Shown in pieces: positions 1-8,764 of a stretch of DNA of 64,000 nucleotides; within the stretch, counting starts at the first letter, position 1; each line of letters opens with the position of its first letter. The notes under the pieces were generated by a model. That model saw nothing but the letters and a program-made list of their open reading frames with translations, did not search any database and was not told the DNA's origin. The DNA is taken from the NCBI RefSeq assembly GCF_001625445.1, contig NZ_LWHG01000029.1, positions 124,001 through 188,000 on the forward strand, given 5' to 3'. Made by a program: the position numbers and the translations under genes. This DNA comes from Haladaptatus sp. R4 (lineage in GTDB: Archaea > Halobacteriota > Halobacteria > Halobacteriales > Haladaptataceae).

Positions 1-992
1 TCGTACGGTTCGAACGGTATCTCGACTTTCCAGACGACGTCGCCACCCGGTGTCACTTCGAGGGCCCGATTGTTGTTGCTGTCGACGATGAGTGTGTTTC
101 CGTTCGGAAGTCTATCCGCGTCCCGCGGCCAATCCAACCCGGTCCCATAGGACCAGGTTCGCTTCCACCCGCTCTTCGTCTTTTCGTACTCGACGACGCG
201 GTCGTTCTCGCTATCCGCGACGAGAACCGTAACCGGGTCCTGCGAGAGGAGAACCGGGTTGTGCTGTTCGTTGAGGATGTCGTAGTTGTCCTCCTCCCCC
301 AAGGTCCAGCGAACGCGTTTCGTCTTTCGGTCGATAAGCATGACACGGTCGAAGTTCCGTGGACTGACGAGAAACGCGGAACCGTTGTCGACCGCGTCGA
401 TGTCGTTCAGGTGGGTGTATCCACCGGGGCCGCCGCCCGCACTCGCGGGGAAGTGGTTACGAAACCGATACTCCCACACGATCTCATCTTCGGAACGGTC
501 GTACACGAAAACCCGATTTTTGGCGCTCAAGTCGGCGATGGCGTATCGATCGTTTCCGAGATAGTCGATATCGTGTGTACCGGGAGGAATCTCGAACTTC
601 TTGAGCACCGTCCCCGTGCGCCAGTTCATCTCGATGGCGTAAAACGTCACATCGAAGGAAAAGGCGGATTTGTCCATACTCCCATCGCGTGCGACGAAGA
701 GTATGCGATTCGCTCCGAGCGGATCCACATCCATATATCGGTCGTACTTGCTGTGAATCCAGATCGGTTCGTTCGTCGCCGTGTCGAACGCTACTAACCT
801 CGCCTGCCCCGTCGGAAACTCCTTCCCTTGTGCGGAAACGAACGTGACGTTCTCTATCGGAACCTCGTCCGCCCGGTGATTTGTTTCCTCTGGGACCGCC
901 AAATCCTCGTGCGTCAATCCACTCGATACGACAGGTGCGAGAAGAACGACCACGACGATAAGCATCGAAACTCGAAACTTCTGTGTTGGCAT
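1..992 (-). CDS. Arylsulfotransferase (ASST)-like exported protein, 3' end outside window
   Basis: An open frame runs leftward from the ATG at 992 to the window edge (about 330 codons) with no stop. The N-terminus has a basic start and a hydrophobic stretch at residues 8-25 (MLIVVVVLLAPVVSS), which suggests a secreted or membrane-anchored protein. The body has repeated beta-propeller-like phrases (HDIDYLGNDRY, HLNDIDAVDNG, WPRDADRLPNGNTLI) typical of ASST/PQQ-propeller proteins. Haloarchaeal members are usually annotated as aryl-sulfate sulfotransferases, but their substrates are unknown and I cannot check catalytic histidines in this partial protein. The family call is fairly sure and the enzymatic role is not. 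Confidence 0.72.
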   Translation of the reverse strand, partial: MPTQKFRVSMLIVVVVLLAPVVSSGLTHEDLAVPEETNHRADEVPIENVTFVSAQGKEFPTGQARLVAFDTATNEPIWIHSKYDRYMDVDPLGANRILFVARDGSMDKSAFSFDVTFYAIEMNWRTGTVLKKFEIPPGTHDIDYLGNDRYAIADLSAKNRVFVYDRSEDEIVWEYRFRNHFPASAGGGPGGYTHLNDIDAVDNGSAFLVSPRNFDRVMLIDRKTKRVRWTLGEEDNYDILNEQHNPVLLSQDPVTVLVADSENDRVVEYEKTKSGWKRTWSYGTGLDWPRDADRLPNGNTLIVDSNNNRALEVTPGGDVVWKVEIPFEPY

Positions 993-1685
993 CTACTGTC
1001 GATAACGGGCTTATTAGATATTAATCAACTTACAGAATCTCCCCGAACGGGACGACCGTTTTTCCGCCACTTCTCTTTCCCATGCTTGTCAAAAATGGGG
1101 ACGTCACAGGGAGTAACAAGACGAGGTTGACGAGGAAAATCGAGATTCGAATCCACATTCTGCTTTACTTAGCTGGATACATTCCCGCCGACGTTGATAT
1201 CTCGATTTTCTTCACGTGGAACGTTTATCTCGGAACTCGTCCTGCTGTTTCAGCGTCTCGTTCTGCAGAACTCCGGAGGGGATAACGGGATGATTTACCA
1301 CGACACGCGATACTTGTCTTCGGTCCAACCGTACCGTTCCCTAAACGAGTAGTCGTCGAGTACCATCGGTTGCTGTCTCCGAGACGAGAAATCGACTTCT
1401 CTACGAAAAGTGAATGTTCGTTCGTCTATCGATGCTATGGAAAGACGGGCACCGCTAAGAGAGGGATACTCCTGCCATATGTTCAAAATATTTTATAAGC
1501 GTTGGGGTGTTTGTTTAGTAAAGCCGTGAAAACATACATATAAAAACGCAAAGATAACTAATTTGTGGACAATTTTTATATACAGAGTCGTAGTCGAACC
1601 AAGCGTTAAAATTTCAAAGATGACAAGTAGAAGTCGGAGGGTGGCTGAATTTTGCAAATAACGATATCAACAAGACCGTCATACT
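993..1685. other. Intergenic region between divergent genes, AT-rich right half
   Basis: About 690 bases separate the divergent ASST-like gene and the PHA-type reductase. Short frames exist (for example 1295-1486, minus) but show no recognisable protein. The right part (about 1480-1680) is clearly AT-rich and carries a TATA-like stretch, which fits a promoter region. Confidence 0.5.
1571..1584 (+). promoter_or_regulatory. Putative TATA/BRE promoter of the reductase gene
   Basis: AATTTTTATATACA lies about 100 bases upstream of the ATG at 1686 in an AT-rich stretch. It matches the haloarchaeal TATA element in composition. The long distance would imply a leader of about 75 bases, so the assignment is tentative. 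Confidence 0.35.
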
Positions 1686-2453
1686 ATGACAGAATACATG
1701 AGCGAAACGGAATATCTGAGCGGGAAAACGTGCGTCATCACTGGTGCTTCACGGGGAATTGGAGCAGAAATCGCCAAAGATCTCGGTTACCACGGTGCAA
1801 ATGTCGTTGTGAACTACCGATCTTCTGAACGTGAAGCACTTGATGTTACAGAGGGGATCGAAGCCGAAGGAAACAGTGCGATCGCCATACAGGCAGACGT
1901 AACCAACAGAGAGGAAGTCGACGAGATGGAAGAACGCGTCCGTGATACGTTTGGTCCTGCTGATGTGCTAGTGAATAATGCGGGAATCACCGTGGATCGA
2001 ACGTTCAAGAATATGACGCGTGAAGATTGGGATCACGTCGTCAATGTTAACCTCGGTGGCGTTTTCAATTGCACGAAAGCCTTCTACGACGATATCAAGG
2101 AATCACCACAAGGGCGGCTCATCAACATTTCTAGCGTCGTTGGGCAACAGGGAAACTACGGCCAGGCAAACTACGCAACCACGAAAAGCGGAATCTTTGG
2201 ATTTACCCGCACACTTGCGCTCGAATTAGCAAACTCGGGATCGACTGTTAACTGTGTAGCACCAGGTTTCACGAAGACGGACATGCTCGCAGATGTCGAC
2301 GGTGAAATACAGGACAAGATCCGCAATCGAATTCCACTCAATCGGTTTGCCGAAGTTGAAGACGTCTCCGGCGTTGTTCGGTTCCTGGCGAGCAAAGAGT
2401 CATCGTACATGACCGGCCAAATCCTCGGTATCAACGGCGGCATGGAGTGGTAG
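1686..2453 (+). CDS. phaB: Acetoacetyl-CoA / 3-oxoacyl reductase (PhaB/FabG-type SDR)
   Basis: 255-residue classical short-chain dehydrogenase. It should reduce acetoacetyl-CoA to (R)-3-hydroxybutyryl-CoA with NADPH, giving the PHA monomer. Visible motifs are the TGASRGIG cofactor loop near residue 19, NNAGIT near residue 96, a catalytic Ser in ISSV, and YATTK as the Tyr-Lys pair near residue 160. The C-terminus (MTGQILGINGGMEW) is typical of FabG/PhaB proteins. A second in-frame ATG at 1701 (MSETEYL) could be the true start. The symbol rests on family plus linkage to phaRPEC. A fatty-acid-type FabG reductase is the alternative. Confidence 0.78.
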   Translation: MTEYMSETEYLSGKTCVITGASRGIGAEIAKDLGYHGANVVVNYRSSEREALDVTEGIEAEGNSAIAIQADVTNREEVDEMEERVRDTFGPADVLVNNAGITVDRTFKNMTREDWDHVVNVNLGGVFNCTKAFYDDIKESPQGRLINISSVVGQQGNYGQANYATTKSGIFGFTRTLALELANSGSTVNCVAPGFTKTDMLADVDGEIQDKIRNRIPLNRFAEVEDVSGVVRFLASKESSYMTGQILGINGGMEW

Positions 2454-2613
2454 ACGGACGGCAACTTAGCACAATTTCGTGGGAAGATCCCGACATGACC
2501 ATCTCTTTTTCGCATTTTTATTTCATACAAGTGAACTATACGCAATAATAGTGCCCTCATTCTCAAGAGTACCCACCAATTGAAGTGCAATCGAGCTGAT
2601 AGAGAATACAGCG

Positions 2614-3036
2614 ATGTACGAAAGCATACTCGTGCCCACTGATGGAAGCAAAGGAGCAAAACGGGGAGTGGAACACGCGATCGATCTGTCCGAGAAATAC
2701 GATTCGAAGCTTCACATACTATTTGTCGTCGATGAAGGAGTCTATGGAGAGACACCAGCCATGAGTAGTGAAGAACTGTTTCTCGAACAAATCGAAACGA
2801 ACGGGAACGAGTTACTCGAACAGGTCGCTTCGAACGCCAATAAGAGAGATTTGGAAACGACAGCCGAATGTCTCAGAGGAGTTCCGCATCAGGAAATCGT
2901 AAAGTACGCGAGTGGGAATAATATCGACTTGATCGTGATGGGAAAACACGGTATTTCAGCACACGGATCTCCCCACGTTGGAAGCACCACAGAACGAGTG
3001 ATCAGATCCTCGGGAGTTCCTGTTTTCACCGTTTAA
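2614..3036 (+). CDS. Universal stress protein, UspA family
   Basis: 140-residue single UspA domain. The N-terminal strand reads YESILVPTDGSKGAKRG, and the nucleotide-binding signature GKHGISAHGSPHVGSTTERV (G-x2-G-x9-GS) sits at about residues 109-128, so ATP binding is likely. It lies between the PhaB-type reductase and the convergent phaC. Haloarchaeal genomes carry many UspA copies, and placement in a PHA region suggests a link to starvation or energy stress, though this is inferred only from position. Confidence 0.88.
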   Translation: MYESILVPTDGSKGAKRGVEHAIDLSEKYDSKLHILFVVDEGVYGETPAMSSEELFLEQIETNGNELLEQVASNANKRDLETTAECLRGVPHQEIVKYASGNNIDLIVMGKHGISAHGSPHVGSTTERVIRSSGVPVFTV

Positions 3037-3079
3037 GCCCGAAATCGGATATCTCTTCAATCGACTTTCCGAAATGAGG

Positions 3080-4351
3080 TTACTCGGACGCCTCTATTTG
3101 AGCCGCCTCATCGACCCACTTACGCACGGTTGCTTCCGAAACATCGGTTTCTTCTGCAAGGCGATTTACATCGGCGTTAGCGAGCTTCGTCAGGCTGTCG
3201 ATACCGGCATGCTGCAATCGTTCAGTATATGCCGAACCGATCCCGGGAACGTCCTCGAGATCAGTCCGAGTTACTGACCGCTCCGCATACCACTCACTGA
3301 CTTCGGGCCACAGTTTTGTATGCGAGCTAGATGAAACGGACAGGCCGATATGTCCTGTTGGGAATTCGATGATAGAGGTATCCTCACTCGCGATTACAGT
3401 ATTGAACGGCTTGCTGGCTTCTGGAGGGATCAGATGATCATACTCCCCGACGATCTGAAGAACAGGCATATCGATATTGTCCAAATCGATATGCTCATCT
3501 CCCAGATACAGTTCGTTCTTCGCCAATTTGTCATCCTGATAGATGTCTTCTATGAATTGACGATACGTTTCCCCAGCGACATCGATCCCATCGCCGATCC
3601 ACTTTTCCATTCGGGCGAAATTCTCGACCATCTCGTCGTTTTCGATGTTATCGAACAAACGAACGTACTTCGTAACGAAGTTATCGACGGGATCCATGAG
3701 CGCAAATCCGACATCGAGGAAGTCCGAAGGGACGTTCCCAACCGTCTCCGTGATTGCCTCTGGAGAATAATACTCTTCGTCCCCCCACTGTTCGAGAACA
3801 CCTCCTTCTCCATCGAAGCACAGTCCAGCAGCCATCAGTCCAAGATTTCTAACTTTCTCCGGATGTAACGACGCATACATCGCGCTCATCGTCCCACCCA
3901 TACAGTAGCCGAGAATATTGATCGCATCCTCACCGGAGCGTTCGCGGACGACATCGACGCAATTGTCGATGTATCGGTCCACATAGTCGTGAAGTGTGAG
4001 GTGTGCATCGAGCTTCGACGGCTCGCCCCAATCGATCAGATACACATCGAATCCTTCGTCGAGCAGCGTTTTGACCACGCTGCGATCCGGTTGTAGGTCT
4101 AGAATGTACGGCCTATTGATCAACGCATAAACGATGAGGATCGGAACGTCGTGTTGCTCGTCCGTCGTTGGTTCATAGTGATTGAGGGTGAGTTTGTTCT
4201 CGGAGTACACCTCCTCGCACGGGGTCTGACCGACCTCGACATCCATCATCCGTTCGGTCTGCTCCGGGAGAGCAGCGCCACGTTCCATGATCTCGGCTGC
4301 TTGTTCCCACTGCTGACGCTGCATGTCGGCGATGAGCGTAAAGGGGTTCAT
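3080..4351 (-). CDS. phaC: Class III PHA synthase catalytic subunit PhaC with C-terminal HhH domain
   Basis: 423 residues. It polymerises (R)-3-hydroxyacyl-CoA into PHA at the granule surface with PhaE. The alpha/beta-hydrolase core has the lipase-like box GYCMGG with catalytic Cys150, Asp305 in GEYDHLIPP and His334 in TGHIG. Residues 362-419 ([16 protein letters not shown] then [10 protein letters not shown]) form an extra helix-hairpin-helix-like tail absent from bacterial class III enzymes. The N-terminus begins NPF...MQRQQWEQ, resembling PhaP. The start ATG overlaps the phaE stop by 4 bases, so the two are translationally coupled. Confidence 0.95.
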   Translation of the reverse strand: MNPFTLIADMQRQQWEQAAEIMERGAALPEQTERMMDVEVGQTPCEEVYSENKLTLNHYEPTTDEQHDVPILIVYALINRPYILDLQPDRSVVKTLLDEGFDVYLIDWGEPSKLDAHLTLHDYVDRYIDNCVDVVRERSGEDAINILGYCMGGTMSAMYASLHPEKVRNLGLMAAGLCFDGEGGVLEQWGDEEYYSPEAITETVGNVPSDFLDVGFALMDPVDNFVTKYVRLFDNIENDEMVENFARMEKWIGDGIDVAGETYRQFIEDIYQDDKLAKNELYLGDEHIDLDNIDMPVLQIVGEYDHLIPPEASKPFNTVIASEDTSIIEFPTGHIGLSVSSSSHTKLWPEVSEWYAERSVTRTDLEDVPGIGSAYTERLQHAGIDSLTKLANADVNRLAEETDVSEATVRKWVDEAAQIEASE

Positions 4352-4884
4352 TCACTCTCAATCTCTTCGAGGATTTGATCCAGTTTCTGTTCGATTTCGT
4401 GTTGGCGGCGTTCTACTTCGAGTAAGCGCTCACCGACTTCTTGAATATCGCTTTCGGTCGGAAGGCCAAAGGTACCGAGCGTCTGTTCAGTGGCTTCGTC
4501 GACGGTCTGCTTGTATGCCATCGAGTTCTCGACGGATTCGCCAGTCATCGACGAAAATGCCGAGGTAGTCGTTACTTCCTTGAATGCATCGTTGGCCGCC
4601 TTCAGCCAGATATCACGGAACTCATCGATGGGGACCTCTTCGCCCTCAAGTGCATCATTTATTCGCTCGAATTGTTTTTGAGCGGCATTCATCCACGCTT
4701 CATACGCACCAACGTACCCTTCCATTCCGTCTTTTGTTATTTCGTCCGATTCATGGCTCTCGAATGCGTTCATCCAAGAGTCGACGAAGGCGGTTTGTGC
4801 TTCGACGTTCCGTTCGAGTGACTCGAGGAACGCCTCGTTCATCTCTCCCATATACTCGTTCCAATTCTCGGATGAATTTGTCAT
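4348..4884 (-). CDS. phaE: Class III PHA synthase subunit PhaE
   Basis: 178-residue, mostly helical acidic protein immediately before phaC. Haloarchaeal PhaE is short compared with bacterial PhaE and is required for PhaC activity. Features include an N-terminal phasin-like helix with [23 protein letters not shown], a central [11 protein letters not shown] segment typical of PhaE, and a C-terminal heptad-rich coil ([20 protein letters not shown]). No catalytic residues are expected. The ATGA overlap with phaC and the 44-base gap after phaP support a single transcript. Confidence 0.92.
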   Translation of the reverse strand: MTNSSENWNEYMGEMNEAFLESLERNVEAQTAFVDSWMNAFESHESDEITKDGMEGYVGAYEAWMNAAQKQFERINDALEGEEVPIDEFRDIWLKAANDAFKEVTTTSAFSSMTGESVENSMAYKQTVDEATEQTLGTFGLPTESDIQEVGERLLEVERRQHEIEQKLDQILEEIESE

Positions 4885-4928
4885 GGATGATTATTATGAC
4901 GTAGGGTGGCAAAAATGTTGTTGCGGGG

Positions 4929-5396
4929 CTACTCAATCTCAACGTCAGTCGCATCGACGACGGTCTCGGACTGCTCTTCGAACTGTTCGCTTGTCTTCAT
5001 CGCCATCTCGACGGAATCGGTAACGAACGAAAGAAGTGTTTCGTTCACGTCTTCCGAGACTTCCGCACCGGTCTCGATATTGCGCTCAACCGACTCCCAG
5101 ACATCGGTGTGGATGTCGCTCAACGCATCGAACTGATCATCGATCGTTTCTTGCATATCGGTGAATGCCGTCGAGTCCGTTGGTGCCGTCGCATCGGCGA
5201 CGTTGAGGGACGTCTCGGTGGCCGATTTCCAGGCATCAACACCTTTCTCTTGAGCCGATTTTTGACTCTCAACCGCCTTGACAAAGGATTTGTTCATCTC
5301 ATTCTGGACTTCGATAGATTGTTCGATCATCTTCTGACCTTGTTCTATCGACTGACGCTGCAGTTCGAACATCGGGGCAAATGGGTTGTTATTCAT
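4929..5396 (-). CDS. phaP: Haloarchaeal phasin PhaP
   Basis: 155 residues, almost wholly amphipathic helix, acidic, with no Cys. Phasins coat PHA granules and control their number and size. Position between phaR and phaE matches the phaRPEC order known from Haloferax mediterranei. The N-terminus NPFAPMFELQRQSIEQ is similar to the PhaC N-terminus, suggesting a shared granule- or partner-contact motif. The start ATG lies 8 bases inside the phaR 3' end. Identification rests on composition, length and gene order. Confidence 0.88.
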   Translation of the reverse strand: MNNNPFAPMFELQRQSIEQGQKMIEQSIEVQNEMNKSFVKAVESQKSAQEKGVDAWKSATETSLNVADATAPTDSTAFTDMQETIDDQFDALSDIHTDVWESVERNIETGAEVSEDVNETLLSFVTDSVEMAMKTSEQFEEQSETVVDATDVEIE

Positions 5397-5709
5397 GGGT
5401 TTCCTCCGACTGATTTTTCATGGGGATGACGATCGTCTGGACGATGTCCCCTTCAGCGATATCGAGCGCTTCTCGCTCGGCATCCGGGATACTGATTCGC
5501 CCGCCGCTCTGGACGCGAGTTTTGAAAATCGCGGTTTCACTCCCGAGCGATCTGATCTTCGAGAGCTCATCATCCCTCGCGCCAGCGTTTCCAGATACCA
5601 TCTGCTTCCACATCTCTACCTGCTGCTCTGCTACGTCCTCACTCGCCTGTTGCATTTGGTTTGCAAACAGTGCGGGTGGCCACATGGTTCGGTCGTCCTG
5701 ATTCGCCAT
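5389..5709 (-). CDS. phaR: PHA operon regulator PhaR, AbrB/SpoVT-type
   Basis: 106 residues from ATG 5709 (MANQDD). A longer frame to 5808 has an unlikely N-terminus. Residues 1-40 are a Gln/Met-rich helix (WPPALFANQMQQASEDV) that may contact granules. Residues 55-95 are a swapped-hairpin AbrB domain (TRVQSGGRISIPDAEREAL, then EGDIVQTIVIP). In Haloferax mediterranei, PhaR represses phaRP and binds granules, so feedback control is expected here. It is the first gene of the leftward phaRPEC operon, with an 8-base overlap with phaP. Confidence 0.88.
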   Translation of the reverse strand: MANQDDRTMWPPALFANQMQQASEDVAEQQVEMWKQMVSGNAGARDDELSKIRSLGSETAIFKTRVQSGGRISIPDAEREALDIAEGDIVQTIVIPMKNQSEETHE

Positions 5710-5918
5710 CTTCGACCGGCAGTACGAGGTCCTACTGTAAAAATCTACCCCTGAAAGACATTTAGTGGTGAGGAGAACCATTGAGTGGTTTTCAGTGGGC
5801 TTCCACATCGATATTCATGTTCTAATTTCTCTACCCTATCGAACAGTCGAGTTGAAAATGCCGAAATTACTATTAATATGCTCCACCACGTACTCTTTAG
5901 TTCGGATAATAGCTTATC

Positions 5919-6545
5919 ATGAGCAAAAACGAATCCTCGCTCGACCCCACTCGAAGTATCACCAAATCATGGCTGGAAGCTTCCGGGCACGTGTTAAATA
6001 GTTTCGTCGAGGTAAATCGAGCTTCACTCGCTGCCTTTGGCTTCTCGACCGGAGAAAACAGTGTTGATGACGAACCAGAATATAGCGAACAACCCACCTG
6101 GTCTTTTGAGCGCTCCGTCGAAGAGCCGGACAACATCTCCCTTGGAGATACCGTCGAGTTTACCAAGACCCTCACTGACATGGATATCGGTGCTTTTGCA
6201 CAAGCTAGTGGGGACACGAACCCGCTCCACTTGGACGATGAATTTGCCATGCAGACCCGATTTGGTGGACGAATCGCCCATGGAACGCTTGTTTCAGGAT
6301 TGATCAGCGCGGCATTGGCACGTCTACCGGGTCTAACGATTTATCTCTCTCAAGACCTCGAATTCCTCAGGCCAGTCGAACCCGGTGAAACATTAACGGC
6401 AGTGGTCGAGGTGATTGATATTCTCGACGACAACCGATATTCACTTTCGACGTTCGTCTACAACGAAGACGACCTGGAGATTATCAAAGGGAAATCGACG
6501 GTTCTCATCGATGAGCTTCCAGACTCAGAACAGGAATCAAAGTGA
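5919..6545 (+). CDS. MaoC-like (R)-specific enoyl-CoA hydratase, PhaJ-type, with N-terminal helical extension
   Basis: 208 residues. The hot-dog domain covers about residues 72-200 with the hydratase-2 signature GDTNPLHLDDEFA and GGRIAHGTL (candidate Asp99 and His104). This reaction takes trans-2-enoyl-CoA from beta-oxidation to (R)-3-hydroxyacyl-CoA for PHA synthesis. Residues 1-65 are an extra region whose helix SFVEVNRASLAAFG resembles phasin helices, so the enzyme may sit on the granule. It is transcribed divergently from phaRPEC across a shared 209-base region with TTACTATTAATATG before the start. Confidence 0.85.
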   Translation: MSKNESSLDPTRSITKSWLEASGHVLNSFVEVNRASLAAFGFSTGENSVDDEPEYSEQPTWSFERSVEEPDNISLGDTVEFTKTLTDMDIGAFAQASGDTNPLHLDDEFAMQTRFGGRIAHGTLVSGLISAALARLPGLTIYLSQDLEFLRPVEPGETLTAVVEVIDILDDNRYSLSTFVYNEDDLEIIKGKSTVLIDELPDSEQESK

Positions 6546-6685
6546 TACGGGCCATTAGCGCATACCCAGCGCTTCAGGTGTTGGAAAACGTCAATAAATG
6601 GGTCACCGCCGTTAGTAACTCGTACCGTTGTCCTGCTATCAAAGGAATATAATCGCACTCGGTCAGAAATTGGGAAATTCGACTA

Positions 6686-7495
6686 ATGGAAACTAAAAGC
6701 TTGACGACGAACTATACGGAACGCGGCACGGGTTCTCCGCTCGTATTCATCCATGGTGGATGGTTGAGCGAAAAGATGTGGGGAAACCAAATCGAGCGAT
6801 TTGAGGACGAATATCGCGTTATTACGTACGATATTCGTGGTCATGGTCGAACTGGTGGCTCACCCAAATCAACCTATTCGATCGATCTTTTTACAGAGGA
6901 TCTCCGACGCCTGCTCACCGACCTTTCCGTCGAAATGCCTGTTCTTTGTGGACTCTCGCTTGGCGGCATGATTGCACAAAAGTATGCAAGCCGATATGCG
7001 AACGATGTTTCGGGGATTATTCTTGCGAATACGGTTCAATCGTTCCCACCGCTCCCGCTAACACACGCCCAAAAAGAATTGCTGTTTCCGAAGATACAGA
7101 GACATCTTATGCTCTATGGGTTGGGACCACAATTGTACTTCGAACTTTCATTTCCATTCTTCCAACTTTCACAGGGACACCAGTGGATATCACTCGAACA
7201 AGATACTCGGAATTACGTGCTAAGTGACGTCGATCGAATACGCTCCGACGAATTCGTGAAGATATTTGATGCGATGTACGATTGTGATTTACGAAACGAT
7301 ATTCGAATAACTAGTCCGACACTAGTGATTACTAGTGATCACGAGCACCATGCAGTCCGCAAGCAGAACGACCAAATCGCGAAAAATATACGAAACAGTT
7401 CTCAAATCGAGATCTCCAACGCGGGACATTTAGTGAATATGGATAATTCCGGAGCGTTCAATGCTAAGGTCTATGATTTTATTTCCGGTATTTAA
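6686..7495 (+). CDS. Alpha/beta hydrolase
   Basis: 269 residues with the oxyanion segment FIHGGWLSEKMW, DIRGHGRTGG, nucleophile elbow GLSLGG (Ser91), a late Asp in VITSDHEHH and His in SNAGHLVNMD. This is a complete catalytic triad, so it is probably an active esterase or lactonase. Its place beside PHA genes raises the possibility of a PHA or oligomer depolymerase, but nothing in the protein proves a substrate. Its codon use and local AT-richness resemble the neighbouring PHA genes. It stands alone, 140 bases after the MaoC gene. Confidence 0.82.
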   Translation: METKSLTTNYTERGTGSPLVFIHGGWLSEKMWGNQIERFEDEYRVITYDIRGHGRTGGSPKSTYSIDLFTEDLRRLLTDLSVEMPVLCGLSLGGMIAQKYASRYANDVSGIILANTVQSFPPLPLTHAQKELLFPKIQRHLMLYGLGPQLYFELSFPFFQLSQGHQWISLEQDTRNYVLSDVDRIRSDEFVKIFDAMYDCDLRNDIRITSPTLVITSDHEHHAVRKQNDQIAKNIRNSSQIEISNAGHLVNMDNSGAFNAKVYDFISGI

Positions 7496-7589
7496 CAAAT
7501 GGATATTTCTACAGTTCGACTACTTCTTGCAAACGAAGCATAGACATCTCAAAAAACGGGTCACCGAAGGGCAACCGAAGCAAAAATAT

Positions 7590-8060
7590 TTATCGTGCCC
7601 CACTTCGAGAACCCTCCGTTTCGAGACGGTTGAGACAGTCGTGAACCGTGTAGGTCATCTCACTATCACGATGGGGGTAGAGATCCCGTAGTTCGTCATC
7701 CTGGTATACTGCAAGGCAAATAAACGGGAGTGAGATGACTGAATAGCGCTCGTCCGAAATGCTGGAATCGATGTCCCGGTGGGAAAAGAACCCGTCCATG
7801 GACACGCTGTTTTCAGCGAGCCATTGTTCGAACTCGTTCACGTGGTTACTGATTGACTCGTGATAGTCAGTTCCCTCAAGCGGGCCGTCTAATCGAAACT
7901 CTCTCCCCCAGACATGGACGTCCACGCTCTCTATGTTTCCGTTTCGTTCGAGCGTCCTGAGCCGGTCGATAACTGCTTGCTTTTGTTGCTCTGCTCCATG
8001 TGAGGGATTTACTCGGACGAACAGTTCTACGTGCATATCTCGTGTAATATCGGAACCCAT
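7590..8060 (-). CDS. Haloarchaeal HTH-domain-type conserved protein
   Basis: 156 residues from ATG 8060. A longer TTG start at 8093 is possible. The N-terminal segment MHVELFVRVNPSHGAEQQKQAV followed by IDRLRTLERNG and VHVWGREFRLD matches a haloarchaea-specific family usually annotated as HTH domain-containing protein. A C-terminal SVISLPFICLAVYQDDEL strand pair follows. No DNA-binding residues can be confirmed and function is unknown. It is convergent with the alpha/beta hydrolase. Confidence 0.65.
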   Translation of the reverse strand: MGSDITRDMHVELFVRVNPSHGAEQQKQAVIDRLRTLERNGNIESVDVHVWGREFRLDGPLEGTDYHESISNHVNEFEQWLAENSVSMDGFFSHRDIDSSISDERYSVISLPFICLAVYQDDELRDLYPHRDSEMTYTVHDCLNRLETEGSRSGAR

Positions 8061-8764
8061 CGGTGACTCACTCCCATTGTTAGTGGGTAGCAAAGCTACA
8101 TTGAATTTGGTCTAAAGTCTTTTTACCACTATTGTGTCATGGAAGGCGCGAACTGGGAAACACACTCACCGTCTCCCACCTCCCGTTGTGCGTGAACGCG
8201 GTGAGGTGACCCTCCAATTACTGGCACGTGATTTGGACATTTCGACCCTCGCTGCAGTGATCATTCTTCAGGTCCTCCGTCCTGTCGTTTCGTTGCAATC
8301 GACTACTGAGACCCGTACGAGCAGTGAAAATTGTGAGTAAACGAAAGCAGACGATAGGACGACATCTGCTTTAGGCGTGGACGACAGGTGAACGTCCTGA
8401 GCGTAGTTTTTGTAAGCCAATACGACGCAATTTCATGTGGCATGGTATCATACTTAACCGTTGCTATCAGACAGCATCCGTCCGAACGAATGGAATAACA
8501 CGGTCGACGACAGGCTACCAGTTACCGGTAGTCCTTCGGCGATTAGAAACGAGAGGTCGTTTCACCAGCACGGTTTTCGTACGTTCCCGCCGAAGACGGA
8601 CATCTCGCCACGCGCTTCGACGCCAACGCAAAGTACGGTGCTGTCGTACTGACCGACGATGTACTCGAACACCGCTCCGACACTGTGTGAGGACATCGGC
8701 GACGTCCGAACGGCACCGACATCGATTCCCCAACGACTCCCCAGCGTCGACCGCGTGATCGTCC
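8061..8764. other. Intergenic region, nothing assignable
   Basis: About 700 bases between divergent genes. Overlapping short frames on both strands (8435-8758 and 8515-8843) are Arg/Ser-rich and look like out-of-frame reading of GC-rich DNA. One frame ending at 8689 (GAVVLTDDVLEHRSDTV) has coding-like composition but an internal stop upstream, so it could be a remnant. Confidence 0.4.
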
